In this document: one piece after another, positions 43,278 to 54,524 of the stretch
Position numbering within the stretch: the first letter of the stretch is position 1
How the letters are laid out: every line of letters starts with the position of its first letter
Origin: Lolium rigidum
Taxonomy: Eukaryota > Streptophyta > Magnoliopsida > Poales > Poaceae
Assembly: GCF_022539505.1 (NCBI RefSeq)
Contig: NC_061513.1
Span: forward strand, 178,404,017-178,468,016
Direction of reading: 5' to 3'
Length of the DNA: 64,000 bases
The notes under the pieces: model-generated
What the model was told of the DNA's origin: nothing
What the model saw: only the letters and a program-made list of their open reading frames with translations
Database searches by the model: none
Program-made: the position numbers and the translations under genes

Positions 43278-44979
43278 CGTCGGTGAGGTAGGAGAGGAAT
43301 TCTTGTGCCCATGAAGGTACGCATCTTATCTCGAATACGCTGACCAACAGGGTCTCCCGCGTGGGAGCTTCCGGCTTCGACTGCATGGTCGCCGGGTTCG
43401 GCTTGCTAGCCGGCGGGTTCGGCTTGCTAGCCCCCGAGTTTGGCGATGAAGCCCCCGGGTTAGACTGAGAAGTCTCCGGGTTCGGCGTGGTAGCCGGCGG
43501 GTTCGGCTTGTTAGCCCCCGACTTGGGCGATGAAGCCCCGGGTTCGGCTGAGCAGCCCCGGGTCAGCCGGCACGAATATTGAATCCGAATCCGGTGACGG
43601 TATGATGGACGGCTTCTTGATAACCGCCAAGGCGATGCCGGCGGAATGGCTTGCCGGGTTGAGCCAATCTTGGACAAGGCGTCAGCCGCCTCGTTGTTTG
43701 CTCGTGGCACATGGTGGAATTCGCAGCCGTCGAAGAAGCCGGATAGCTGCTGGACATGGAAGCGGTATGAGGCCATGTTGGCGTCCTTCGCATCCCAGTC
43801 GCCAGATGCTTGTTGTATGACCAAGTCGGAGTCGCCGAAGCATAGTATGCGACGCACGCCAATCTCCTTGGCCAGCTTCAGCCCATGAATGAGCGCTTCA
43901 TACTCCGCCACGTTGTTGGATGCGGCGAAGTGGATCTGTAGGACGTAGTCCAGTCGGTCTCCCTTGGGAGAGGTGATGACGATGCCGGCTCCCAAGCCGT
44001 TGCGCATCTTCGAGCCGTCGAAGTGCATCTTCCAATGTGTGGAATCCGGCACGGGCGGCGGATATTGCATCTCAGCCCGGTCGACGAAGAAGTCCGCGAG
44101 GATCTGCGACTTGATGGCTGTGCGTGGCTCGTAGAGGATGGTGTGGGCGGCTAGCTCCGGGGCCCACTTGGCAACCCGGCCGTTGGCATCCTTGCTGCCG
44201 ATGATTTCCGCCAAAGGCGCTGTGGCAACCACCCTGATGGGATGTTCTTGGAAGTAGTGCTTGAGCTTCTTGGCTGCCATGTAGACACCGTAGGTGACCT
44301 TCAGTAGTGGGGGTAGTTTTGCTTCGGCCGGGAGAGCACTTCGGCTGAGGTAATAGGCTGGGCGCTGGACCAGCTGCTCTCTGTTTTCGGCTTCTTTGCG
44401 CTCCACCACCGGGACAACGCTAACCACTCGGTTGGTGGCTGCGATGTACAACAGCATCGGCTCCATTGAACCCGGCGTTGCAAGGATTGGCGCGGTTGAG
44501 AGCACGCGCTTTAAGTCACGGAAGGCTTCATCCGCCTGCGGTGACCAAACAAACTTGTCCGCCTTCTTCATCAATTGATACAGGGGCAGTGCCTTCTCCC
44601 CGGCCCGGGCGACGAAGCGGCTCAAGGAAGCCAGGCAGCCAGCGAACTTCTGGACGTCCTTGAGGCACTGCGGCAGCTCCATTTTCTCAATGGCACTGAT
44701 CTTCTCCGGGTTGGCTTCGATTCCTCGCTGAGAGACGAGGTAGCCCAGGAGTTGGCCGGCTGGCACGCCGAATGTGCACTTGGCCGGGTTGAGCTTCATC
44801 CGAAATCTTCTCAGATTGGTGAAGGTTTCTCTCAGGTCATCAAGGAGGGTAGGCATTTCCTTGGTTTTTACAACGACATCATCCACATATGCGTGAACGT
44901 TTCTTCCGATTTGATCCTGCAAACACTTTTGCATGCACCTTTGGTAGGTGGCGCCTGCATTTTTCAAGCCGAACGGCAT
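43255..44979 (-). pseudogene. RT (C-terminal part), RNase H and second RNase H of element E
   Basis: From MPFGLKNAGATYQRCMQK at 44,979, the RT active motif is AYVDDVVVKT. A thumb and the ordinary retroviral-type RNase H with weak motifs follow. Then a second RNase H of the archaeal-like type: WKMHFDGSKMRNGLGAG, NNVAEYEALIHGL, GDSDLVIQQ, HHVPRANNEAADALSK. This double RNase H is the known hallmark of the Tat lineage. A Pro/Asn/Ser-rich repeat linker (43,390-43,560) separates it from integrase. Confidence 0.9.
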
Positions 44980-45407
44980 AGTCGTGTAGCGATAAGCCCG
45001 TACGGGGTAATGAATGAAGTCTTTATTTGATCATCCGGATTCAAAGGAATCCGGTGGTAGCCTGAATAGGCATCTAGAAAAGACAACAATTCACAGCCGG
45101 CGATCGAGTCTATGACTTGATCTATGCGCGGCAGGGGAAGGGGTCCTTCGGGCACGCCTTGTTGAGGCTGGTGTAGTCGATACACATGCGCCGGGGAGCC
45201 GTTCTTCTTCAAAACCAGGACCGGGTTTGCCAACCAGTCCGGGTGCGGCACTTCCATGATGAAGCCGGCTGCCGGCAGCCGGGCGATTTCTTCACCGATG
45301 GCTTTCCTTCGTTCTTCGGCGAAGCGCCGGAGAGGCTGCTTCACCGGCTTGGCGTCGGGCCGGACGTGGAGGTGGTGCTCAGCCAACTCCTCGGCACACC
45401 CGAGCAT
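44964..45407 (-). pseudogene. RT N-terminal part of element E, frameshifted
   Basis: It includes KPVKQPLRRFAEERRKAIGE, FIMEVPHPDWLANPVLVLKK and FLDAYSGYHRIPLNPDDQIK, the fingers and palm of gypsy RT. An extra C near 45,195 and a lost C near 45,135 displace the CIDYTSLNKACPKDPF-like stretch into another frame for about 60 bases. A further shift near 44,985 separates it from the YVDD part. Confidence 0.87.
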
Positions 45408-45441
45408 GTCTCTTGGAGTCCATGCGAAGATGTCCCGATTC

Positions 45442-46610
45442 TCACGGAGGAAGCTGGTGAGCTCGCTTTCCTATTTCCTGCTCAAGCCGGCACCGATGGT
45501 GACGTACTTGTCCCGGCTGCGCCGGGTCCGGCGAGGATCTTCTTGGTGTTGTCGGCCGGCTGGAAGTGGGTCGTCCCGGCCGGGTTGCACTCGCAGCCGG
45601 CATGTCCGTCTGCGCGGCCTTGGCGAGGGCAACGGCGTCGTGGATGAGCTGCTTCTCGGTGGCGATGACCAGCGTCTGGGCCATCTTGGAGCTCTGCGTG
45701 GCGCGGTCCATGGAGCGGCGATAGTCGCCGGCTATGGTGATGACCCCCTTTGGGCCGGGCAGCTTCATCTTCGAGGTACCCATAGTGGGGCACCGCCATG
45801 AACTTGGTCGGGGCCGGCCTGCCCGAGGAGCGCGTGGTAGGGACTCACGAGGTCCACCACCTCGAACTCGATTCTCTCGGTGCGGAAGTGATCCGGCTTC
45901 CCGAACATCACCTCCAGCGTGATCCGGCCAATCGGCCGGCAGCAGTGGCCTGGCACGATGCCATGGAAGACGGTGGGGGTGGGGCGCAACTCGGCCTCCT
46001 GGATGCCCAGCTTGCGGGCGGTGTCGCGGTAGAGGATGTTGATGCTGCTGCCGCCGTCGATGAGGACGCGCGAAAAACGCACGCTGCGCCGGGTTGTGCC
46101 GATGGTGGGGTCGAGGACCATGGCGTAGCTGCCCGGCTTCGGCGGGACAGCCGGTGTGTCGCGGCGATCAAAGGTGATGGCCTGCTCTGACCAGTTTAGG
46201 TACTGGGGAACCGGTGGTATGACCACGTTGACCTCGAGGGAACGGCTCTGCTGGCTCGTCTTGTCCTCGGGCTCGGAGGTGAAGATGATGTAGGTAGCAT
46301 CTTCGGCCAGATATCGGCCATGCTGCACTTGGTTAGCCTCGTGGTGCTCGAGGTTGGCGTTCTCTGCGCCGCCTTGGCCACCCGGCCCGCCGGCTAGAGG
46401 AGGCGGGGGTGGGGGCGGGAGGGGTTCACCGCTCGTCAGCCGCTTCATGAAGTGGCAGTCGCGGGTGGTGTGGTTGGAGGGGTTCTTGCCGCTGTGGTAC
46501 TTGCACGGCGAGTCGAGCATCTGCTCGAAGGTGTACTTCGGCTTCCATTGCCGGTCTGTTTGCTTCTGACGGCGGCTGCCGCCTGCCGCGTTGTCCGACA
46601 CGGCTGCCAC
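45442..46610 (-). pseudogene. gag C-terminus and protease of element E
   Basis: From 46,610 the frame contains WKPKYTFEQMLDSPCKYHSG, a short zinc-type motif CKYH...HTTRDCHF, a Pro run, the VPQYLNWSEQAITFDR stretch, and the protease motif VLIDGGSSINILY. DGG replaces the common D-S/T-G, and ALLGQ replaces ALLGR because a frameshift follows near 45,830. The next frame (45,783-45,442) contains LPGPKGVITIAGDYRRSMD, the usual link to RT. Confidence 0.82.
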
Positions 46611-46755
46611 ATGGGCGGAACCGTACCGGCGATCCGGCTGGTCGCTGTGGCGCTTGCCGCGGTAGTTGTCCCGCCGGCTGCCATGCGAGCCGCCCTCGGC
46701 CGGCTTGTGCTCAGCCGGCTTGTTGTTGTCCCGTCTTGCTGGGGCCGGTGAAATA

Positions 46756-48308
46756 TCAGCCGGCGCCTTGCCGGCTTCCTCTGCCAGCCGCGTACTTGTC
46801 CGCGATGACCATCAAGGCGGCCATCGTCTTGGGCTCGGCTGCGGCGTAGCTTGTGCCACAACATGGTGTTGGGCCGGCAGCCTCCCATGAAGAAGCTGAT
46901 GGCTTGCATCTCGTGCACGCCCTCACGGGGAGTTGCGCATCTCGCACCGGCGCGTTAGGTACGCGCGATCCGGTCTCGTCCGGGCCCTGCTTGCACACCT
47001 CAAGCTGTTGAGGGCGACCCGGCCGGCGATAGGTGCCGGTGAAGTTGCTGATGAAGGCGGCTTCGAAGTCCAGCCAGCCGTTTATGCTGCCGGCTGGCAG
47101 GTTGTTGAGCCACGTGCGGGCGGAGCCGAGCAGCATGAGGGGGGAGTAGCACACAGCCCAGCGCTTGTTGCCCTTGGCGATGCCGACTGCCGTGGAGTAG
47201 TCCAGCAGCCAGTCTTCCGGCTTGGCGGTGCCGTCGTACTTGGGGGTGTCGCGTGGGAGCTGGAAGCCGTCGACCATGGGCTCGTTGAGGATCCGCGGCC
47301 CGAAGCACTTTGGGCCGGCTGGCCCTTCTTCTTCCGTGATGCGGGATTGAACCAGCCGGTCGAGGCGGTCCCGGGCGTCGGTTGGCTCGATGCGCGGGCC
47401 CAGCCGGGAGTGAGCCGGCTGGCGAGCACCGCTGGCTTCTGGAGCCGGCCGGTGAGGGCGTCGAGGCTCGGAGTCTTGCTCCTGGTTCCGGCTCGGTGGG
47501 GCCCGGCTGCGGCTGCTGCCGCCGCCTGGTTGGTGGCTCGGCCGGCTTGAGGTTGCGTGCGTGGCGCGGGAGTCGTTACGCCGGCTTGGTGCTGGGGAGG
47601 TGGACTCGGCCGTATCCCTGGCGTTGCCTGCGGCACCACGAGCGTGAGAAGCTCTAGGGTCTCGGGCGTACACAGGGTCTTTCGACTGCCTGTTGGCAGC
47701 CTTTACCAACTCAGTCACCCGCGTGGTCTGGCGGCGTAACTCCTCGCCTTCGAGGCGGTGCAGCTCTTCTGCGGCGGCTTCGGCCGCGAGCATGTTCTTG
47801 TCGGGGGTGTTGTAGATGGGCAGCTCCATTGATGGAGCCGGCTCGTCCGCGCCGTCGCGGTCGATCTCGGCGCCTAGGTCGCGGCCTCTGCGGCGGATCT
47901 GGCCGGCTCGGCTGGGGTTGTCGCCGCCTGGGGTGAGGCCGTGGGCGCGGTTGTACTCGCGCTGGGTGATGTCCCACTGCGCTTAGCGGCAGCCGGTTCC
48001 TCGGTGCGCTTGAGGAGGAGCACGCGGTGCGCCTCCAGGTCTGCCTCGACGGCGGCGGCGTCGGCGCCGGCGCCGGTGGTGAGCGGAGTGCTCAGCTTTG
48101 CCCGGACTTCGTCCAGCCGGGATGGTGGTGGTGGCGGCTTTGCGCCTGATGCGGATGCGTGCCCGCCGACGTGGCGCTCCAGGTCGGGGCCGCGAACGCG
48201 TGTGGACTTGGAGGGGAGTTCCTCGCCAGCCATCATGACTTGCACGACGGCGGGGCTGGCGGTAGCGCTGCTGCCGGCTCGCGGGGGAGGGCTAGCGCAG
48301 CGCAGCAC
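46756..48308 (-). pseudogene. gag N-terminal and core part of element E
   Basis: From about 48,225 MMAGEELPSKSTRVRGPDLE, with acidic and Ala-rich helices, a frameshift near 47,975, then MELPIYNTPDKNMLAAEAAA (47,829). A low-complexity Pro/Arg region and the gag core follow (TPKYDGTAKPEDWLLDYSTA; ARTWLNNLPAGSINGWLDFE). A further shift lies near 46,940 before HEMQAISFFMGGCRPNTMLW. Product: the structural Gag. At least two frameshifts make this copy non-coding as read. Confidence 0.83.
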
Positions 48309-48532
48309 CTGCCGCGGGTAGCGCGGCGGTGCGACGGTGGCGACGTAGACGTCGTGGCCGCCGAAGGAGATGACGCTGCCGCCGGCTGGGAAGGGCCGGT
48401 CGGCGAAGCAGCCAGCGTTGTCGGCCGACGCAGTCGAGGGAGCCGAATCTCCAGATCAAGCCTGAAGCGACTCGCTCGCCGGTGGTGATGGTGAGGCCCG
48501 TCCGGATGAAGACACCGGCCGAGGATGCTGAA

Positions 48533-48551
48533 GGCCCCACGGTGGGCGCCA
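48533..48551 (-). other. Primer binding site of element E
   Basis: The minus strand reads TGGCGCCCACCGTGGGGCC two bases after the end of the 5' LTR. The position and TGGCGCC start fit a primer binding site; I do not assign the tRNA. Confidence 0.7.
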
Positions 48552-48553
48552 AA

Positions 48554-49439
48554 TGTCGTGGTATGGTCACGGCATATGCCATAGGGTGGCTAATCGAAGG
48601 TGGTTCCTGAGAGATCTCACGGCGGTATCCGGAAGCGGGTATGGGCATGAGCGACACGGCGACGTACCCAGGTTCGAGGCCCTCCGATGGAGGTAAAACC
48701 TCTACTCCTGCTAGAGTGTATATGATATCACACAGTACAATGGTGCTGCTAGAGCTGTGTCCGGCTGTTCCTGAGAGGCTAAGGGAGACAAAAGTCTCTA
48801 TCTCAGGGCAGCGCTAAGGGTGGAATGAAGTGAGAATGATCGATCCCCTACACGAGAGGGGGCAGTGCGGCTTATATAGGCACCGGCACTTTACATATAA
48901 GACCCTATAGTTTGCGGCCGGCTTGGCCGGCTCCGGCTTCCGCTCCTTCCCGAGGCAGTGACGTCAGGAGCCGTTGAGGCGTAGTGGCCTGTCCCATCCG
49001 GCTGCCCAGGTCAGCGGTATGGAGAGGAGGTGTCCCTGTCGCCGTCAGCCACTGTAGCCAGTACTTATCGTCGTTAGCCATGATGGCCTGTCCGGCGCGT
49101 GGCACTGTTGCTCCACAGTGCCCCGCGCTTTACGGAAGATGAAGTCAGCGTGGACTTTGGGAACCCGGATCACCAACCCGGTTCCTTCCAGTGCAAGACT
49201 CGCCAGCCTCGAGTCGGTCTGAGGTACAAACCCCCAGTCGGATATGGCTTGTAGAAGCCGGCCCAGCTACAGCATTGGCGGCCGTAGCCAGGCCGACTAG
49301 GATCTAGAGCCAGCCGGCTTCCGGACCAGCCGGCCACGGCGCCAGCCGGCTGCTCCTCAGCCGGCCTTTGCCGCGAGCCGGCCAGTGGCCAGCCAGCTGC
49401 TCCGCGTCCATTGCCCTACCCGGGGTCTTCCCCCCGACA
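48554..49439 (-). repeat. Right (5') LTR of element E
   Basis: 886 bp, same ends as the left LTR; TATA box on the minus strand at 48,871-48,880. Differences include CACGAG/CATGAG, ACGGATCG/ACTTATCG and several G/A changes in CCGGC motifs. Confidence 0.94.
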
Positions 49440-50681
49440 ACATGGTATTTCTCTGCCATTCCAAAGTACATTACTTGAGTGCTACCTTTAAAATTTCTAT
49501 TCTTTTTCTTTGCAATATATAGCTCATGGGACAAATAGCCTTAAAAACTATTGTGGTGAAGAATATGTACTTATGTGTCTTATTTCTTAATAAGTTGCTT
49601 GTTGAGCGGTAACCATGTTTACGGGGACGCCATCAACTTTTATCTTTGTTGAATATCATGTGAGTTGCTATACATGTTCGTCTTGTCTGAAGTAAGGGCG
49701 ATTTTCATGATCAAATGGTTTGAGTATGCATACTGTTAGAGAAGAACATTGGGCCGCTAACTAAAGCCATGATTCATGGTGGAAGTTTCAATGTGGACAA
49801 CTAATCCTCAATCTCTTATGAGAATATTAACTGTTGTTGAATGCTTATGCATTAAAGAGGAGTCCATTATCTGTTGTCTATGTTGTCCCGGTATGGATGT
49901 CTAAGTTGAGAATAATCAAAAGCGAGAAATCCAATGCGAGCTTTCTCCTTAGACCTTTGTATAGGCGGCATAGAGGTACCCCTTTGTGACACTTGGTTGA
50001 AACATATGCTATGCAATGATAATCCGTGTTAATCCGAGCTAATTAGGACAAGGTGCGAGCACTATTGGTATACTATGCATGAGGCTTGCAACTTATAAGA
50101 TATCTTATACATAACACATATGCTTTATTACTACCGTTGACAAAATTGTTTCTTGTTTTCAAAATTAAAAGCTCTAGCAAAAATATAGTAATCAATGCTT
50201 CCCTCTGCGAAGGGCCTATCTTTTACTTTATTGTCGAGTCAGTTTGCCTACTTCTTTCTATCCCAGAAGCAAACACTTGTGTCAACTGTGTGCATTGATT
50301 CTTACATGTTTACCTATTGCACTTGTTATATTACTTTGTGTTGACAATTATCCATGAGATATACATGTTGAAGTTGAAAGCAACCGCTGAAACTTATATC
50401 TTCCTTTGTGTTGCTTCAATACCTTTACTTTGAATCTATTGCTTTATGAGTAACTCTTATGCAAGTCTTATTGATGCTTGTCTTGAAAGTATTTCATGAA
50501 AAGTCTTTGCTATATGATTCATTTGTTTACTCATTATCTTCACCATTGCTTCGAATCGCTGCATTCATCTCATATGCTTTACAATATTATGATCAAGATT
50601 ATGATAGCATGTCACTTCAGAAATTATCTTTGTTATCGTTTACCTACTCGAGGGCGAGTAGGAACTAAGCTTGGGGATGCT
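49440..50681 (+). other. 3' noncoding region of element D, right part, with hairpin and polypurine tract
   Basis: It resumes the sequence cut at 35,883 (ACATG duplicated). The hairpin CCTACTCGAGGGCGAGTAGG is at 50,643-50,662, and the polypurine tract CTAAGCTTGGGGATGCT ends at 50,681. No gene. Confidence 0.88.
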
Positions 50682-52279
50682 TGATACGTCTCAAACGTAT
50701 CTATAATTTCTTATGTTCCATGCTACTTTTATGATGATACTCACATGTTTTATACACATTATATGTCATTATTATGCATTTTCCGGCACTAACCTATTGA
50801 CGAGATGCCGAAGAGCCGGTTGCTGTTTTCTGCTGTTTTTGGTTTCAGAAATCCTAGTAAGGAAATATTCTCGGAATTGGACGAAATCAACGCCCAGGGG
50901 CCTATTTTTCCACGAAGCTTCCAGAAGACCGAGGGAGATACGAAGTGGGGCCACGAGGTGGCGACACACCAGGGCGGCACGGCCTGGGCCCTGGCCGCGC
51001 GGCCCTGTTGTGTGTGCCCCTCGTGACGCCTCCTGACCTGCCCTTCCGCCTACTTAAAGTCTTCGTCGCGAAACCCCCAGTACCGAGAGCCACGATACGG
51101 AAAACCTTACGGAGACGCCGCCGCCGCCAATCCCATCTCGGGGGATTCAGGAGATCGCCTCCGGCACCCTGCCGGAGAGGGGAATCATCTCCCGGAGGTC
51201 TCTTCATCGCCATGATCGCCTCCGGATCGATGTGTGAGTAGTCCACCCCTGGACTATGGGTCCATAGCAGTAGCTAGATGGTTGTCTTGTCTTCATTGCG
51301 CTATCATGTTAGATCTTGTGAGCTGCCTATCATGATCAATATCATCTATTTGTAATCCTACATGTTGTGTTTGTTGGGATCCGATGAATATTGAATACTA
51401 TGTCAAGTTGATTATCAATCTATCATATATGTTATTTATGTTCTTGCATGCTCTCCGTTGCTAGTAGAGGCTCGGCCAAGTTGATACTTGTGACTCCAAG
51501 AGGGGGTATTTATGCTCGATAGTGGGTTCATGCCTCCATTAAATGCTGGGACAATGACGAGAAAGTTCTAAGGTTGTGGATGTGTCTGTTGCCACTAGGG
51601 ATAAAACATCGATGCTTTGTCTAAGGATATTTGTGTTGATTACATTACGCACCATACTTAATGCAATTGTATGTTGTTTACAACTTAATACTGGAGGGGG
51701 TTCGGATGATAACCTGAAGGTGGACTTTTTAGGCATAGATGCATGCTAGATAGCGGTCTATGTACTTTGTCGTAATGCCCTGATTGAATCTCATAGTACT
51801 CATCATGATATATGTATGTGCATTGTTATTCCTTCTTTGTTTGTAAATTGCCCAACTGTAATTTGTTCACCCAACATCTGCTTATCTTATGGGAGAGACA
51901 CCACTAGTGAACTGTGGACCCCGGTCCTATTCTTTACATCTGAAATACAATCTACTGCAATTGTTCTTTACTGTTCTTCGCAAACAATCATCATCTTCCA
52001 CACAATACGTTTAATCCTTTGTTTACAGCAAGCCGGTGAGATTGACAACCTCACTGTTACGTTGGGGCAAAGTTCTGTGATTGTGTTGTGCAGGTTCCAC
52101 GTTGGCGCCGGAATCCCTGGTGTTGCGCCGCACTACACTCCGCCACCAACAACCTTCAACGTGCTTCTTGACTCCTACTGGTTCGATAAACCTTGGTTTC
52201 TTACTGAGGGAAACTTGCTGCTGTGCGCATCACACCTTCCTCTTGAGGTTCCCAACGGACGTGTCAACTACACGCATCA
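50682..52279 (+). repeat. 3' LTR of element D
   Basis: TGATACGTCTCAAACG ... CTACACGCATCA, 1,598 bp, followed by the CTTGT duplication (52,280-52,284) and the continuation of C. Confidence 0.94.
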
Positions 52280-52895
52280 CTTGTTGAGCGGTAACCATGT
52301 TTCTGGGGACGCCATCAACCTGTTACACCTTTGCTGAATATCATGTGAGTTGCTATGCATGTTCGTCTTGTCTGAAGTAAGGGAGGTTTTCCATGAGTTG
52401 AAATGGTTTGATTATGCATGTTGTTAGAGAAGAACATTGGGCCGCCAACCAAAGCCATGTATCATGGTGGAAGTTTCAGCTTGGACATTAATCCTCCGAA
52501 TCTCTTATGAGAATATTATTTGTTGTTGAATGCTCAAAGCATAAAAGAGGAGTCCATTATCTGTTTTCTATGTTGTCCCGGTATGGATGTCCTCAAGTTG
52601 AGATCTATCAAAATCGAGAAATCAAATGCGATTTATCTCCTTGGACCTTTGTACAGGTGGCATAGAGGTACCCCTTTGTGACACTTGGTTGAAACATATG
52701 TAATGCGATGATAATCCATGGAAATCCGAGCTAATTAGGACAAGGTGCGGGCACTATTAGTATTCGATGCATGAGGCTTGAAACTTATAGGAAGTTTTAT
52801 GCATAACCCATATGAATTATTACTACCGTTGACACAATTGTTTCCATGTTTTCAAAATAAAAAGCTCTAGCACATGAGTAATCCCTGCTTCCCTC
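52280..52895 (+). other. 3' noncoding region of element C, continued
   Basis: From CTTGTTGAGCGGTAACCATG it aligns with 49,605-50,210 of D and 21,065-21,670 of H. It is cut at 52,895 by F; CCCTC (52,891-52,895) is the left duplication of F. The 3' LTR of C is not seen in the window. Confidence 0.88.
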
Positions 52896-54409
52896 TGATA
52901 CGTCCATTTTGCATCACTATTTTATATCATAATTTACTGTTATTCATTGATATATTTCATATTTAGAGATGATACTTATGTTATTTCACCTATTTTGCAT
53001 GTTTCATGATTATTGGAGAATCACTCACCGGAGTCGGGATTCTCGCTGGAAAAAGCACCGTCGAATGCAATATTTTTGAAGATCAACAACTGACGGAAAT
53101 TACACCGAAGGTCTTATTTCTCCAGAAGAAGGAGCCAGCCAAAAGGAGGGGCCGAGGAGGGCCGCCATGGGCCCCCCATAGGCCGGCGCGGGCACCACCC
53201 TGGCCGCGCCGCCTTGTGGGGAGGGGGCCACAGCCCCCCTCGGTCGCCTCTCTTTCGCGTACTTCATCTACCCGAAAACCTAAGGCACGGGGAATAATCA
53301 CAAGGAGACACAGCCGCCTCTGCGGGGCGGAAAACACCAGAGAGAAATGAGCTCTCCGGCAGGTTGAAATCCGCCGGGGGAAATTCCTTCCCGGAGGGGG
53401 AAATCGACGCCATCGTCACCGTCATCGAGCTGGACTTCATTGGGATCATCATCATCATCATCATCTCCACCGCCGACACCGTCATCTCCACCGCTGCACC
53501 TCGTCACCGCTGTAACATCTAGGGTTGAATCTTGATTATTTCATAGGGGAAACTCTCCCGGTATTGATTACTCCTTGTTATTGATGCTATTGAGTGAAAC
53601 CATTGGATCAAGGTTTATGTTCAGATTGTTATTCATCATCTATCACCTCTGATCATGTTCCATATGATGTCTCGTGAGTAGTTCGTTTAGTTCTTGAGGA
53701 CATGGGCGAAGTCTAAATGTTAGTAGTGAACTATGTTGAGTAATATTCAATGGTTTGATATTTAAGTTGTGGTGTTATTCTTCTAGTGGTGTCATGTGAA
53801 TGTCGAATACATGATACTTCACCTTTATGGGCCTAGGGGAATGCATCTTGTATTTGTTTGCTAATTGTGGGGTTACCGGAGTGACAGAGAACCTCGAACC
53901 CCGTTGGTATATCGATGCAGGAGGGATAGCAGGATCTCGTAGTTTAAGGCTCGTGGTTATATTTATCTTAATTACTTTCTTGTATTTGCGGATGCTTGCA
54001 AGGGGTATAATCACAAGTATGTATTAGTCCTAGGAAGGGCGATGCATTAGCATAGGTTCACCCACACAACACTTATCAAAACAATGAAGAATGATCAACT
54101 ATATGAAGCGAAAGCACTAGACTAAATTCCCGTGTGTCCTCAAGAACGTTTGGTCATTATAAGTAAACAAACCGGCTTGTCCTTTGTGCTAAAAAGGATT
54201 GGGCCACTTGCTGCAACTATTACTCTCGCATTTTATTTACTTGTACTTTATTTATCTGCTATATCAAAACCCCTTGAATACTTGTCTGTGAGCATTTACA
54301 GTGAATCCTTCATCGAAACTGCTTGTCAACACCTTCTACTCCTCGTTGGGTTCAACACTCTTATTTATCAAAAGTACTACGATACACCCCCTATACTTGT
54401 GGGTCATCA
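52896..54409 (+). repeat. 5' LTR of element F
   Basis: TGATACGTCCATTTTGCATC ... GGGTCATCA, 1,514 bp. It contains a (CAT)n run near 53,443-53,466 and a GC-rich leader. A different LTR from family S although both begin TGATACGTC. Confidence 0.92.
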
Positions 54410-54420
54410 AGACTATTTTC

Positions 54421-54439
54421 TGGCACCGTTGCCGGGGAG
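54421..54439 (+). other. Primer binding site of element F (tRNA-Asp type)
   Basis: TGGCACCGTTGCCGGGGAG, one mismatch from the intact family site. Confidence 0.87.
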
Positions 54440-54524
54440 TGAAGCGCTATTGGTAAGTGGAATTGGTAAGGGAAACTTATACTGTACGTGCTGATTTTAT
54501 TTCTGCCTGCTGCTATAATTCATT

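Larger units (their letters stand above)
35884..49439 (-). mobile_element. Element E, Retand-type (Tat lineage) gypsy with dual RNase H and an intact antisense gene
   Basis: 13,556 bp with two 886-bp LTRs and an ACATG duplication. Minus-strand order from the right: 5' LTR, primer binding site, gag, protease, RT, RNase H, second RNase H, integrase. A plus-strand six-exon gene then lies between pol and the 3' LTR, the layout known from Grande/Retand-type elements. The sequence is much richer in G+C than D around it. About a dozen LTR differences by eye suggest a fairly young insertion. Confidence 0.93.
13051..52279 (+). mobile_element. Element D, family-S retrotransposon carrying nested elements A (with H) and E
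   Basis: Both LTRs, the primer binding site, the polypurine tract and the CTTGT duplication are visible. With A (17.5 kb including H) and E (13.6 kb) removed, D is about 8.1 kb. It encodes gag and protease only. D lies in the 3' noncoding region of the older family member C, so it is a within-family nesting. Confidence 0.93.
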
